Positions 12,734 to 24,236 of a stretch of 64,000 nt of DNA are shown here, in pieces. The notes beneath the pieces were generated by a model. It saw only the letters and a program-made list of their open reading frames with translations. It had not been told where the DNA came from and searched no databases. The stretch comes from Lathyrus oleraceus. Its lineage: Eukaryota > Streptophyta > Magnoliopsida > Fabales > Fabaceae. How positions within the stretch are numbered: the stretch's first letter is position 1; each line of letters opens with the position of its first letter. Position numbers and translations under genes: made by a program. Location of the stretch: NCBI RefSeq assembly GCF_024323335.1, contig NC_066579.1, forward strand, positions 247,187,575 to 247,251,574, given 5' to 3'.

Positions 12734-12738
12734 GGTAT
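12734..12738. repeat. Left target-site duplication of composite element B (degenerate)
   Basis: GGTAT here and AGTAG at 62044-62048 each differ by one base from GGTAG. GGTAG is what the uninterrupted LTR carries at this point (see about 18123-18127 and 60234-60238). The flanking sequence then continues correctly on both sides. Confidence 0.6.
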
Positions 12739-13560
12739 TGTAGCGGTAAATTCATGAGCATCAACCTATGGATAAACTTGACGTGAATAAAACTAGATTC
12801 GCTACCGCAATTTTATTGTTTCCAAATAAAAAGGGAAAAGTACGAACACAACCCAAATTTAAGAAGCTTTGAAATCAAAACTAATAAAATGCCAGAGATT
12901 ACAAGTAAGGGGGTTGGTTACACAGAGGGAAGGTGTTAGCACCCAAATTGTCCTAGGGAGCCTTTTTTATGTGTGCATATGCTTTTGGTATAAAAGATGT
13001 TTGAGAAAAATAGAGTGTGGGGGAGAGAAAAGAATTCATTGATTATATTTTTGTGTTTGACAAGACCTTCGGTCTTGTGCCTACATACCAAGATAAAAAA
13101 TAGGGATCAAAACATCGTAGTTCGTGGTAAAAATTTCAAATATGTTGGGAATTGCTTTTAACAAAAGTTAATAAGAGAAGGCACAAACGAGCCAAAAGTT
13201 TGAATGTAGTTGTTAGTTATTTTTGTCTTTTCAAATATCAAGTCAATATGAATAAGTTTATTTACAAATTTGATTCAAGAAAGAGTTTGAAAATTCAATG
13301 GCATAAGGCCAAAGTTTTCTAATTATTAAAACAAAGTCTAAGTTTGAAATCACAAGAAAATATTTTTTTTGAAAGGGAGGAGAGATTTTGAAGTTTTACA
13401 AGTGGAAAGAGATGAAGAGGTTATCCTAAGCACAAAATTAAAAGTTAAGAGTTGAAAAGATCTGAACCCCAAGAAATTCCCAAGGCTTGGATCAGATGAA
13501 GACACAGTTTAAAATATCCCAGTCTCAAGATGTTGGCATTGGCCAAGTCCTTTTGGCACA
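12739..13560 (-). repeat. LTR3 of element B, truncated
   Basis: Starts with TGTAGCGGTAAATTC and follows LTR2 for about 0.8 kb, with an internal deletion of about 0.28 kb relative to 16048-16330. LTR similarity stops at GGCACA (about 13560), after which ORF1 sequence begins. It contains the ACAAGACC-TTC-GGTCTTGT hairpin at 13060-13078. No gene. Confidence 0.75.
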
Positions 13561-13565
13561 TTATG

Positions 13566-14433
13566 CTAAGCATGTATCATCCTCTGCTTCAAATGTTGGG
13601 GATCTTTACCCTCTTGATAGAATAGACCTTCCAACTGAGTGTTATTAGGTTTATCTCTCAAGGGGAACCCAAGTTGATGACGAGCCAAAGCAGAGTTGTA
13701 GTTCATTCCTCCTTGGGCACCAATGAAAGGAACATTAGAGAATTCACCCCAACTGCCAATAATGTCCACACTACTCAATGCAGAATCATACCAAACAATA
13801 TTATCATTAGTGAGAGACATAAGTCTCTGAGACCACCGTAGAGATTGCTTATTCGCCAAAAAAGCAGGTGTCAGAGGCATGTTTGAAATAAACTACTTGT
13901 ACAGAAGAGGAACACAATACACAATAGTCCCACCACCTTTAGAATTCCTCAAATGCAAGGAGAAATACATGCCACCCAACAAAGCAGGAACAAGATTCCC
14001 AATCAAGAATATTCTAACGAGGAACTCGGAAGTCAACCCAATAATACTTCCTTTCTTCACCAAATTAGCATCAATATCAGATTTCTTCAGATGAAGAGCT
14101 TCAGCTATAACATGAGATCTGGAAATCTCCTTCAATCCACTAAAAGGTACTTTGTCAGATATAAGTATTCCCAAGAGATGGGCATACTCCTCCAATGTGG
14201 GCACAATCTGATAGCTAGTCAGGAACAATGAAGCACCGGTAGAGAGGGTCATAAAAATGAACCAAAACACTCAGAAGTCCTTCAACCACATCAGCAGATA
14301 ATACAGAAAAAAGCTTCCCATGACGTTGCTTGAAGTCCAAGGGATCTAATACAAAGGACGAAAACTTCCTTAGCTCTTTCAAATCAAGATATCTGAAACT
14401 GAACTTCTTATTGTTCCTTCGTCCATAATCCAT
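13566..14433 (-). pseudogene. ORF1 part of element B right-hand copy (broken)
   Basis: Three overlapping pieces (14215-14433, 13893-14270, 13566-13880) align in order with Og1 ORF1. Matches include FYDPLYRCF, the block IVPTLEEYAHLLGI and LRWSQRLMSLT. The start MDYGRRNNKKFSFR supports the internal start chosen for Og1 ORF1. Frame changes separate the pieces, and the copy stops at the junction with LTR3 near 13560. It is the only A/B-family copy in the window that keeps the plant-mobile-domain-like part. Confidence 0.8.
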
Positions 14434-15294
14434 GGTCCGGAAATATTTGCGAACAAGACCTCAGTTTCCTTGAATTTGTTTGTGTGATGAATGTTATGGT
14501 GTACATGTATGCATGAATGCAACAATCAAATATAAAGGATCACACACAAGGCACACACAAGGCACACACAAACAAAGGTCATGGGATGGATAAAGTCATC
14601 ATCAACATCAATCATCCATTTTGGTGGATTATCATTTTCACCTTATCGACACCAAAGTTCCATTGATATTGATGAGACTAGATTGGATCAACCGAGAATT
14701 AAAGGGTTTGTTGTGAGTTACGAGCATGAAGTCAGGTTAAGAACCATCCCAAAGGAGTGTACTCAGGATAAAAACTTGTAGATCATGTTATAAAAAGTTC
14801 CATGAGTCTTGATCCCATCTATCAGATATTATAAGTTAGGATGACTGACTAATCAACCCATAATATTCTCAAGACAAACTCGTCTGAGTGTAGTATCGCG
14901 TAACAATTGTTATCAGGTCTACACCGAAACAGTCTCCACACTACGTCCTAAATAGGCCAAGTTAGCTTAAATGTTCTACGGTCCTCAGCTTTTTGGACCC
15001 TAATTAGAGAAAGTAATGCCTGTCCACAAATAACTTATGTGACATCAATAACACCAAAAGGGTCTCCACTGAGTAGATGGGTCTCAAGCCAACTTGTTAA
15101 GGACTACTCCATACAAGTTGAACATAACTATACCACCCTCCTATCTTAATTTCACTCAAGTTCAGGCTAGAACTTATCTCACCTCTCAGAGATCACCAAG
15201 CACAACAAATAGATTATATCATACAAATAAAATACAAACATCAAATATCCACATATATACACAAAAAAGGTAGGCTACACCCACTGAGGACTAT
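14434..15294 (-). other. 5' leader in element B right-hand copy
   Basis: Untranslated region between the second primer binding site and ORF1, aligned with 8931-9771 and 56544-57399. A short GGCACACACAA repetition sits near 14545-14570. No gene seen. Confidence 0.65.
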
Positions 15295-15312
15295 TCCCCA
15301 GCAGAGTCGCCA
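15295..15312 (-). other. Primer binding site 2 of element B
   Basis: Minus-strand 18-mer TGGCGACTCTGCTGGGGA, identical to the Og1 site and matching a tRNA-Arg 3' end. It sits 9 bp from the LTR2 end. Its presence left of LTR2, with a polypurine tract right of LTR2, shows that LTR2 serves two bodies. Confidence 0.85.
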
Positions 15313-15514
15313 CTTAATTTCAGTAGCGATAAATTCATGACCATCAAGCTATGGATAAACTTGACGTCAATAAAACCATAATCAGCACCACGATTTTATT
15401 TTTTCCAAAGGAAAAGGGAAAAGTATGAACAAAACTCAAAGATAAGAAGTTTTCACATCAAAACTAATAAAATTCCAGAGATTACAGGTAAGGGGGTTAG
15501 TTACATAGAGGGAA

Positions 15515-15550
15515 GGTGTTAGCACCCAAAGTGTCCTAGGTACTCCTAGG
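15515..15550 (-). promoter_or_regulatory. Twin hairpins near LTR end (LTR2)
   Basis: GGTG-TTAG-CACC at 15515-15526, then CCTAGG-TACT-CCTAGG at 15535-15550. In LTR1 and LTR3 the second hairpin has collapsed to a single CCTAGG, as expected for a deletion between the two arms. Confidence 0.5.
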
Positions 15551-17881
15551 GACCCTTTTTTTATGTGCGCATATGCTTTTTGTATAAAACATGTTTGAGA
15601 AAAATAGAGTGTGGGGGTGAGAAAAGAATTCATTGATTATATTTTTGTGTTTGACAAGACCTTCGGTCTTGTGCCGACTTACCAACATAAAAATGAGGGA
15701 TCAAAACCTCGTAGTTCGTGGTAAAAATTTCAAGTAAGTTGGTGAATTTCTTTTAACAAAATTTAATAAGAGAAATCACAAAGGGGCCAAAAATTTGAAT
15801 GGAGATATTAGTTCTTTCTGTCTTTTGAAATCTCAAGTCAATATGATTGTTTATTTACAAATTTGATTTAAGAAAGAGTTTGAAAATTCAATGGCATATG
15901 ACCAAAGTTTCTAATTGTTAAAACAAAGTCTAAGTTTGAAATCACAAGCAAAGAAAGTTTTTGAAAGGGGGGAGAGATTTTGAAATTTAATAAGTTGGAG
16001 GAGATATGGAGGCTATCCTAAGCACAAAATTAAATGTTAAGAGTTGAAAAGATCTAACCAATAGGATGAATTCCAATAGACAAGAATGTCATATAGAAAC
16101 CCATTTTCCTTTGGACTTTAATCAAGCAATGATCAATAAGCAATGAGTAATATCCATACATCATGAAGATCAAAGTATCAAATAAAGATTGCCACATCTA
16201 AGCAAGAAACTCCAATAGCTAGCAATCTTCAGTTTCTTTCAATGTATCAGATGAAATATTCCTTGATCACCTCAGAACAAAGCATTAGACACAAGATCAA
16301 AGTAACAATTAAGCACAATGATATAGTACCAGATGAACCCCAAGAAATTCCCAAGGCTTGAAGGCATTGTTCAAAATAGCTCAGTCTCAAGATGTTAGCA
16401 TTGGCTAAGTCCTTTTAGCACAGGGAATGTTGCCTAATCCTATGTCCAAAAGTTCAGATCAAGTTAAACAGTCCACCAGATGTTTTTTAGGGTTTTTCTT
16501 GTTATTAGGGATTTTAAGGTCCTAAGACCACAAACAAAACCAAAACACACAAACAATATATATACAATCACAAGATATGACTCAAACGAGCAAAGTGAAA
16601 ATGACATAATCATAAACAAGTTATATGAAATGTCAATGGCAATGAATGATAAATGACTGAAATTTAAATTGCATAATAGTAAATGACTTGAATGTATAAT
16701 AAATATTAACAAGAGTTAGTCAAATGTTAGTCAAAAGTTAGTCAAGCGTTAATGGTGATTTTAATTGATTAATTCATTCTTTGGAGAATACTCAACCATT
16801 CATTCACAAGTATGAATCCTTAAACCAAGACATGTTCCATGAGAAGGGCTCCAACTTGGATAATTCAACAAGTATGCCACTAGCTCCCAATAAAAATATA
16901 AGTTTTAATGCAAGTTAGATATTTGGTATGAAGAACCAAACTCCTAAAACATACCACACACTAAAATAAAAGTTAAGAGGGAGTGACCTATCTCAATCAT
17001 ACTTGTATTGATTTATCTGACATAAGGTCATTGATAAATCAATTAGCCTTTAGACATTAGAGATTTCATTGGTCAAATTATGGAACTGGGAAGAATAGGG
17101 ATGAAGATCAAGAGAGAGGGGAAGATAGAAACACAAATTGATCATGGGAGGACTTTCATCAAATCTAAACCATCCATTCATTTTGGGAGATGAAATGTAC
17201 ATTTCATCAATCCCTTAAATTCAATGGTTTTGATCCAACAAAAATCAAATCAACCTTGACCAAGGCCAAACAGAAAGTCAAGCATCACAAGACCCTAAAA
17301 ATGGACAACAATATTTTCAAGCATTTAATCAATTAAAAAACAATTTAAAAATGAATTAGAAAACATTTTAATTTGGTCAAAACCTAAAATCCATTCAAAA
17401 CACCAAATAAATGGCTAAGGGATTTATCCTAGGTCAAGCAAGGTCAAAGGACCTTAGACAAAAAAAATCACTATTTTTGAAAAGTCAGAAGTATTTTGAA
17501 GCAATTAAAAATATGCACAAAAACAATTAATCCACGAAAAACATCAAAATTAATCCAAAAAATAATTTTAATTCAGAATATGGAAAATAAAAATATTTAA
17601 AGATTTTTAGTGAAAGTCTCATATTTTTTGGATTAAAAATGAAATTAATATGAATTAAACAAAATAAAGGGATTAAATGAAAAATCAGAAAATAAAAATA
17701 AATTCAAAAAAACAAGGGCCATAAGATCTCCCTCATCAATTGAGGTGGCAGATCCGATGGCCACGCCCTAGAGTGCACCAAACACCCGAGTCAAACACGC
17801 AACACATGTTGTAATCAAAATGGAAGGCTGAGATTAAAACGTGGATTCATGATCAGATGGCTTGGACCTTGCCAATGCACC

Positions 17882-17927
17882 ACCGGAGCCCTAGCTCCGG
17901 TCATCTTCTCCGGTGGACCTCACCGGA
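17882..17927 (-). other. GC-rich double hairpin in LTR2
   Basis: ACCGGAG-CCCTAG-CTCCGGT (17882-17901), then TCCGGTG-GACCT-CACCGGA (17909-17927). Each has perfect 7-bp arms in otherwise AT-rich sequence. Copies at 59994-60039 and, partly decayed, at 12492-12511. Confidence 0.55.
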
Positions 17928-18451
17928 TTGGTCCACCCTCATCCAAATTAAAAATGGAAAGTGAGTACGCATTTTGAAGGAAAAATGCTCAGGAGCACGA
18001 ATCTGACATCCATTTCTTCCAATTCCAAGTATATTGAAAGATACATGGATTTGAAATTTGAGGTTCATGATCTAAGTTGCTTCGATTTTACCTAAAAGCA
18101 TTTCAATCTTATTACCTACATTGGTAGGACTTCAGCAAACCAACAATCCATAAAAATGGATAGGAAATAAGAGAGAATCGAAGAAGAAAAGTTTCTGAAA
18201 TTTCACCTTCGAGGAGCTTCAAATTGGCTCGATCTTGCTTACAATTTGGCTTGGCTTGACTCTAGTGGCTTGCAGAAGATGATTTGGATGGTTAAAAAGC
18301 TTGGACTCTTGGAGTTTCAATTCAAAAACAAAATGAGAATTAGAACTCGATTTCTCAAGAAATCTTCAAGATTACCCTTTCAATGTGGTTTAAGAGAGAA
18401 TGAGGATGAAGCTTGGGCAAGAGGGATCCATTTCTGAGCTCAAGGCACTTG

Positions 18452-18459
18452 TATTTATA
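18452..18459 (-). promoter_or_regulatory. Candidate TATA box of LTR2
   Basis: TATAAATA on the minus strand, in a block conserved in all three full U3 regions (also 60565-60572 and 62373-62380). It lies about 1.46 kb from the LTR start, which would make U3 about 1.5 kb and R-U5 about 3.1 kb. Inferred from motif and conservation only. Confidence 0.5.
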
Positions 18460-19915
18460 GACTTGCTCATTGCTTTTTGCACACTTCAAAAATTGGCCAA
18501 AATTGGATAGGTGAGATGCATGCTTGCATGGGCATATGATAGGCCCATGATATGATGTAATTCACTCTAAAAGTGAGCATGAGCAATGTTGAAAGTGTAA
18601 CATGAAGCCATGCATTCGAAATTGAAAAGTGGTAATGAGATTCATCCAAGTTGGACCATGAAGAGTAACCATGCGCAAGTCATTTAAGCCTTGGACAAAT
18701 GAAGTTATTTTGGTCTTTTTGGAAAGGTGAGATCAAGGGGAACAACTTTTATCTTGAACACTTTTCCAATTGAAGCTTGGATCACGGTGAATTTTGAGGG
18801 GGAAGTTTGGAAAATCATGCATAATTGAAATTTTTCTAAGTACCTAGTCAAATGTTCACTTCTTCCACCTTGAATAACTTTTGACATGAGCTTCAAATAG
18901 AAAACGTTCCTTCACCAAAGTTATATCTCTTTCAAACCTTTTAAATTTGGTCACAAATTTGACCTCATTTGGATTTGGCATGAGGAAGTTATGCATTTTA
19001 GAAGTTGAGGAAAATTGCTTGTTTAATGGTAATGGCCCAAAATGACCTATAATGTTTCCTCTTGGCACATGCCCTTGCAAGTTTAATTTTAGGTTTCTCA
19101 AAGAATCAAAGTTGGAGACGACATCCTTAAATTGATCATGAAACTTGGATGACCTTCATCTCATACAAATTGAGATAGTTATGATACTTGGAAGTTGACC
19201 TCCAAACTAGGGCACAGACAAAATGACCTTTAATGTTGCATCATAAAATATGAATTTGGAAGAAAAACTAGCTCTTGACCTCAACATGAAAGTTGTTTGG
19301 AATGTCATCAGGAACAACGTTTATCTTGGAATCATTTTTATATGACAAAAATTGTAGGAGATAAGGTCTAGTGAACCCTAGTTTTGACCAGTTGACTTTC
19401 TTTGGTCAACCACCATCAACCAACTTGCAAAGTTGAAGTCTCTGGATCTTTTGGACTCATGGTGGATCATATATGCATAAGATGATGTCACACAAGAGAC
19501 CCAGATGGATTAGGGCTTCAAAGGCAAACAAGCTTCAAACTCTTGGTGAATTCTTAATCAAAATGATAAATGAAGATCATGGGGACCCATATATGATGTC
19601 TAGAACCAATGTGAATCTTCTCTTGATTGAGCTCCTTGCATTGAGGGTCTCAAACCCTAGTTGTGAGCTTGATGAGGCATTGGTGGATGCATACACTACC
19701 TATAAAAGAAACAAAGTTATACATAAACATATTTTTGGTATTTTGGTTAGTAAATAATGAAAAACAAAGTATGATACAATGAAATGTGCTTGGTGATCGC
19801 TCCCAATGCAAACCCAATGTATGAGGGGTAAGGAGGATGCCAAGGTGTAATCCCAAAGCCAATGCAAATGATGAGATAGCATGAGGGATCTTAGGGTCAA
19901 ATTTAGGGTCTTACA

Positions 19916-19928
19916 ACTGCTCCTATTT
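19916..19928 (-). other. Polypurine tract of element B
   Basis: On the minus strand AAATAGGAGCAGT abuts the LTR2 start TGTAAGACCC. It resembles the Og1 tract (GAATAGGGGCAGC) and would prime plus-strand DNA synthesis. Confidence 0.7.
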
Positions 19929-20439
19929 AAGGACATTCTAACTGAGGATGTGAAGGTTAAAATCTTCGTATCAACTCTGTATTATGGACTTAAATAACAA
20001 CATATAGAAACAAATTTTTGGTCTCTATGAGACCTCATGATGCATATGATATGAATGTTAAAATAATCTTTGTGGAGAATATATTGCCACAACGGAAAAG
20101 AATTTGGAAGAAACTGAAGGTCCATAGGAGCACCATGCATTCCGTAAGGAAAACTCACTGGCAAGACAAAAACTCTAAGACAAAAACTCTGGGGGGATAA
20201 AAAGTTGTGCATAGGCTAGGCTACTACTTAAAACTGCTGGAGACACGAGGGGAATTTCCATGGAAATAAAACAATGGAGGTACTCAGTCTGGGGATAAGG
20301 GAAATCTGTAGGGGATAGGAATGGGATCAGAACTAAACTGAAATACTCAAATCAAACAGAGCACTGGAGATTTCACTAGGGAAATACGCACTCAAACTCA
20401 ACTGGGGAATAATGAAGTTCAACACAGGAGTTCTAGAGA

Positions 20440-21180
20440 TATATTATCTATTACCAGTTACCGGGTAGAAAGATAATACACTCTAACAGAGGGACATCTG
20501 TTACCGGTTAGGGTAAATATATCAAGGATGACTCGTTGAGGAGAAATAGGTGTATTTGTTACCTGTTACTGGGTAAGAATAACCTGGTGGGGAGAGAACT
20601 CAAATAGGACTTACAATACCGGTTACTCGGCAAAATACCAAAGAGAGAGTATCCGTCACCTATTTAAAGTGAACATATCAAGGATAAACTCAAAGGAAGA
20701 ATATCAATCATCAATTAGGATGAACATATCAAGGAGAACTTGTCGGGGAGAAACAGGAATTATATCTATCAATTACTGGATAGAATACCAAAGAGAGAAT
20801 ATTTGTCACCGCTTAGGATGAACATATCAAGGATAAACTCAGCAAGGGAAAGTAGGAATAACAACTACCAGTTACTGGGTATAATACCGAAAAGGGAGAG
20901 AAAATTCGTCACTAGTTAAAATGAACATATCAAGGATAGACTCACTAGGGAATAAAATAGGGATTACAACTACCTTTTTACTAGGTAGAAAACCAAAAAA
21001 AAAAGAATATCCACCATCGATAAGGATGAACATGTCAAGGATAGACTACCTGGGGAAATCGTGAAAACGAATACACTAGGAAGACAAAGGAAGTAGATTA
21101 CATTTTACTAGGTATTGGGAAAAAGCAATGTACTCAAAAATCAAGAAGAATATTACCAGTTATTGGGTAATAAATTCTCA
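20440..21180 (-). repeat. Minisatellite in element B 3' UTR
   Basis: Diverged tandem units of roughly 105-115 bp. Each alternates a block like ACCAGTTACTGGGT with a block like CACCGGTTAGGATGAAC followed by ATATCAAGGAT. The first block is an inverted repeat (CCAG-TTA-CTGG). About seven units are recognisable. Hypervariable 3' UTR tandem repeats are known for Ogre-type elements. Confidence 0.65.
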
Positions 21181-22819
21181 AGGGACCAAAATATCCATCT
21201 AGGTACAACTAGAAAGAAACAATTAAACAAAGACTCAACCCAAAGAGGATCTAACTCAAGAGGAGTGGTTCCATCCAGATAATTAACTAGGGAGGAAACT
21301 GAAATAATAATCATCCACGAGGAAATAACTCAGTGGGGAATGAGAAGGGTTAAACTCTTTCTGCTTAAGGGGATGACACTCTAGAATTGAAGGAGGACAA
21401 ACCCACCAAATCTGCCTGAGTAAATAATATTATCGAAGCAGGGGATCAGAAGAAGAAATCAAATGCGATAAAATGCATAATGAAATATCAGATGATGTGT
21501 TTTACGCAAGAATATGCATGTATATGATCGTGACTATGCTGATAAAACAACACAAAGGATACAAATAAAAAAGATTTGAATCATTGTTGCAACACTCGGC
21601 TAATCTAAACAAGATGGAAACACAAACTGGAGAAAATGCTAGGGCTGAAAATAAATCATCTACCTCTGATTAAATCAGCCCTGGCTGGGAGAGTCATAGA
21701 GGACATGCTTCCAATCAATCACGACAAACTCTATGGGGAGAGCACTGCTGAAAGATGATCAACCAAACATGCCAATGATAGAAAAAAGTATTTTCTAAGG
21801 CTCAAAATTGTCAACACTGCTTGGAATTTTAAGTCAACTCCATATCAGAATGGGAGACAACCTTGCAAGGGACAAAAATGAAACACTGCTCAGAATCCAA
21901 TACTGCCGGGGACGAGGGATCTTCATATCAGTGGATGAACTCCGTCGGGGAATACAAGAGGTAAAAATATGCATGAGGATTTAAGCAAATTGCTGGAGAT
22001 GCTATGATCAAGACCATCATATTCCTCAATACTTATTGAATTCTCCTTGGAAATTGCGAAATAAACCAATCCTAGGGCAAAGATAGCCGGACCTGATTCA
22101 CACAAAGGAGAAACTGCCGAAGTTATGCAACATAATCAAATTCAAAATGGAAACCAAATAAAGGTTCTGGATCTCCAGGGTCTAATCATAAATCACAAAA
22201 TGGGAGGATACAAAACATGAGCACCACAGTTGGGGAATATGAATTTGCAAAGAGGACCGATCATCAACTTAATTCTACTGGGGGATAATAAATTACTCGG
22301 GGAGAAACTCATCAACCAAGATAGGGATAAATGATGAACTATTGGGAAGGAAAGTAATTACCAAACCAACTGCATGGGGAAGACCAACAATGCTTCACAC
22401 TTCGAGACTTACCTGTTCTTAGACTGCTGTTGACATTCCTTACTGAAATCGATTATTCTTAAAGTGATTGTTTTTATTATTTTAAGAAAATTAATTATTA
22501 TTCATTAATTTATTTCAAAATTATAATCATAAAAATTCAATTTTAGAAGTAAATAAGAATAGAAATAATTGGATAAAAACTCAATTTTATTTAATAGAAC
22601 GGTAGTTTGTAAATAACGAAACTCCATAGATCTTTACAATGTTTGAAAATGGTAATTTACATTGAAAAGGGCTACATTGAATACAATTATCAGTACTCTC
22701 CCTACCTAGTTCAACATCCATTGTGCTTGTATTCAGTTGAGAATGATGAATCAAAACCAAATGACTTACTCAAAACCGCTTCCATGATTAGGACCAACCG
22801 AATGCAATTACTTGCCATA

Positions 22820-22982
22820 ATCCTTGAGTTTTTCCTAGATTGCCCCAAGGTGGGGTACTCATTCTACCGAGATGAATTTTATGTTTTATGTCTCTAACTT
22901 TTTCCTGGACCGCCCTTTCGGGTTTTCAATCCACCGAGACGCTCATTTTTTCCTAAGCCGCCCTTTCGGGTTTTCAACTTAG
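22820..22982 (-). other. Tandem stem-loops just downstream of pol (element B)
   Basis: Minus-strand modules: 22953-22982 has outer stem CTAAG/CTTAG; 22906-22933 has TGGA/TCCA. Both keep the same internal loop (TTGAAAA opposite CGG) and inner CCC-GAAA-GGG. A third module at about 22838-22867 has TAGA/TCTA around CCCC-ACCTT-GGGG. Confidence 0.6.
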
Positions 22983-23000
22983 CGAGATGTTCTTTTCTTT

Positions 23001-24230
23001 TTAGGTGAAGTATTTCTTGACTACATCGGCATTCACAGGACGAGTGAACTCTTCGCCATCCATAGTTGTAAGAATCAAATCACCACCTGAAAAGGCTCTC
23101 TTCACAACATATGGGCCTTCATAATTAAGAGTTCATTTTCCCCTAGCATCAGGTTTGAAAGATAAAATCTTCTTGAGTACAGGGTCATCTTGTCTAAACA
23201 CACGAGGCCTGACCTTCTTATCAAAAGCTTTCTCCTTTCTCTATTGATATAATTGACCATGACACATGGTAATCAATCTTTTCTCTTCAATCAAATTCAA
23301 TTGATCAAAGCTGGTATAACACCATTCAACTTTTGTCAACTTGGCTTCCATTAGGACACGCAATGATGGAATCTCAACCTCCACGAGGAGCACAACTTCC
23401 ATGCCATAAACCCGAGAGAAAGGGGTTGCCCCTGTTGAAGTGCGAATGGATGTACGGTACCCTTGCAAAGCAATAGGGAGCATCACATGCCAATCCTTAT
23501 ATGTCACAACCATCTTCTTGATGATCTTCTTAATATTCTTATTTGTAGCTTCAACAACCCCCTTCATCTTGGGTCTGTAGGAAGAAGAATTATGATGTGC
23601 AATCTTGAAGTCTTTGCAAAGAGCTTCCACCATAATATTATTTAAGTTCGATCCATTATCAATAATGATCTTGTTTGGCACACCATAACGACATATAATC
23701 TGATTCTTGTTAAACCTTACAACAACTTGCTTGGTCATATTTGCATACGATGTCGCTTCAACCCACTTTGTGAAGTAATCAATAGCCACAAGAATGAAAC
23801 GATGTTCCTTCAAAGCTTTTGGCTCAATTATACCAATCATAAAGATTCCCTACATGGAGAATGGCCATGGAGAGGAAATGACATTCAACAGTTTCGGAGG
23901 AAAATGAATCTTATCTGCGTAAATTTGACACTTGTGGCATTTCTTCACAAACTTGCAACAGTCAGATTCCATTGTCAGCCAAGAGTAACCTACTCTTAAC
24001 ATCTTCTTTGCCATATCATGTCCATTGGAATGAGTACCAAATGAACCATCATGGACTTTTGTCATCAACATGTCTGCTTCGTGTCTATCCATGTATCTAA
24101 GCAAAACCAAATCAAAATTTCTCTTGTAAAGCACATCACCATTCAGGTAAAAATTGTCGGCTATTCTTCTCAAAGTCTTCTTATCTTTCAAAGATGCCCA
24201 GATGGATAGATCTGACTTTGGAGGAAACAT
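23001..24230 (-). pseudogene. Integrase region of element B pol (broken)
   Basis: Pieces 23850-24230 (linker and HHCC zinc-binding region, CHKCQ) and 23241-23840 (catalytic core) plus a broken C-terminal part ending at 23001. The core keeps IIDNGSNLN and GVVEATNKN, the second Asp and the Glu of the DDE triad. The first catalytic Asp (GIDMIG in Og1) is Phe here, and a stop lies just upstream (Trp of MWGID lost). Another stop follows GQLYQ. Dead copy of the element integrase. Confidence 0.85.
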
Positions 24231-24236
24231 TTGATA

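Larger units (their letters stand above)
1..12738 (-). mobile_element. Element A: old Ogre-like Ty3/gypsy retrotransposon (right part split off to 62044)
   Basis: On the minus strand the order is LTR, primer binding site, ORF1 remnant, gag-pro, pol, 3' UTR, which is the Ogre/Tat arrangement. All coding parts contain stops and frameshifts, so the element is dead. The 5' LTR runs from 9799 to 12738, where composite element B is inserted, and resumes at 62044-63846. The two parts add to about 4.74 kb, close to the 4.6 kb of the complete LTRs of element B. The left end and the 3' LTR lie outside the window; base 1 aligns with about 21716 in element B, so roughly 1.8 kb of 3' UTR is missing on the left. 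Family assignment is firm; the split-LTR reading is an inference from continuity of homology. Confidence 0.85.
9799..12738 (-). repeat. 5' LTR of element A, PBS-proximal part
   Basis: Begins at TGTAGCGGTAAATT (plus strand), the reverse complement of the LTR 3' end. It runs without genes to 12738, where composite element B starts. Contains the twin hairpins at 9992-10025, an ACAAGATC/GGTCTTGT hairpin at 10127-10145 and the GC-rich hairpin at 12492-12511. The rest of this LTR is at 62044-63846. Confidence 0.85.
15322..19915 (-). repeat. LTR2 of element B (complete, 4.6 kb)
   Basis: Bounded by AGTAGCGATAAATTC (decayed TGTAGCGG) on the left and TTACA on the right. Length 4,594 bp. It has a minus-strand TATA box at 18452-18459, a GC-rich double hairpin at 17882-17927, twin hairpins at 15515-15550 and an ACAAGACC hairpin at 15654-15672. 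No coding region; the open frames inside are short and mostly not shared between copies. Confidence 0.85.
19929..23000 (-). other. 3' UTR of element B
   Basis: About 3.1 kb of noncoding sequence between pol and the polypurine tract. It holds a minisatellite (about 20440-21180), scattered CTGGGGA-type motifs, an AT-rich block (about 22450-22600) and stem-loops next to pol. I see no gene; long 3' UTRs of this kind are typical of Ogre elements. Confidence 0.7.
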
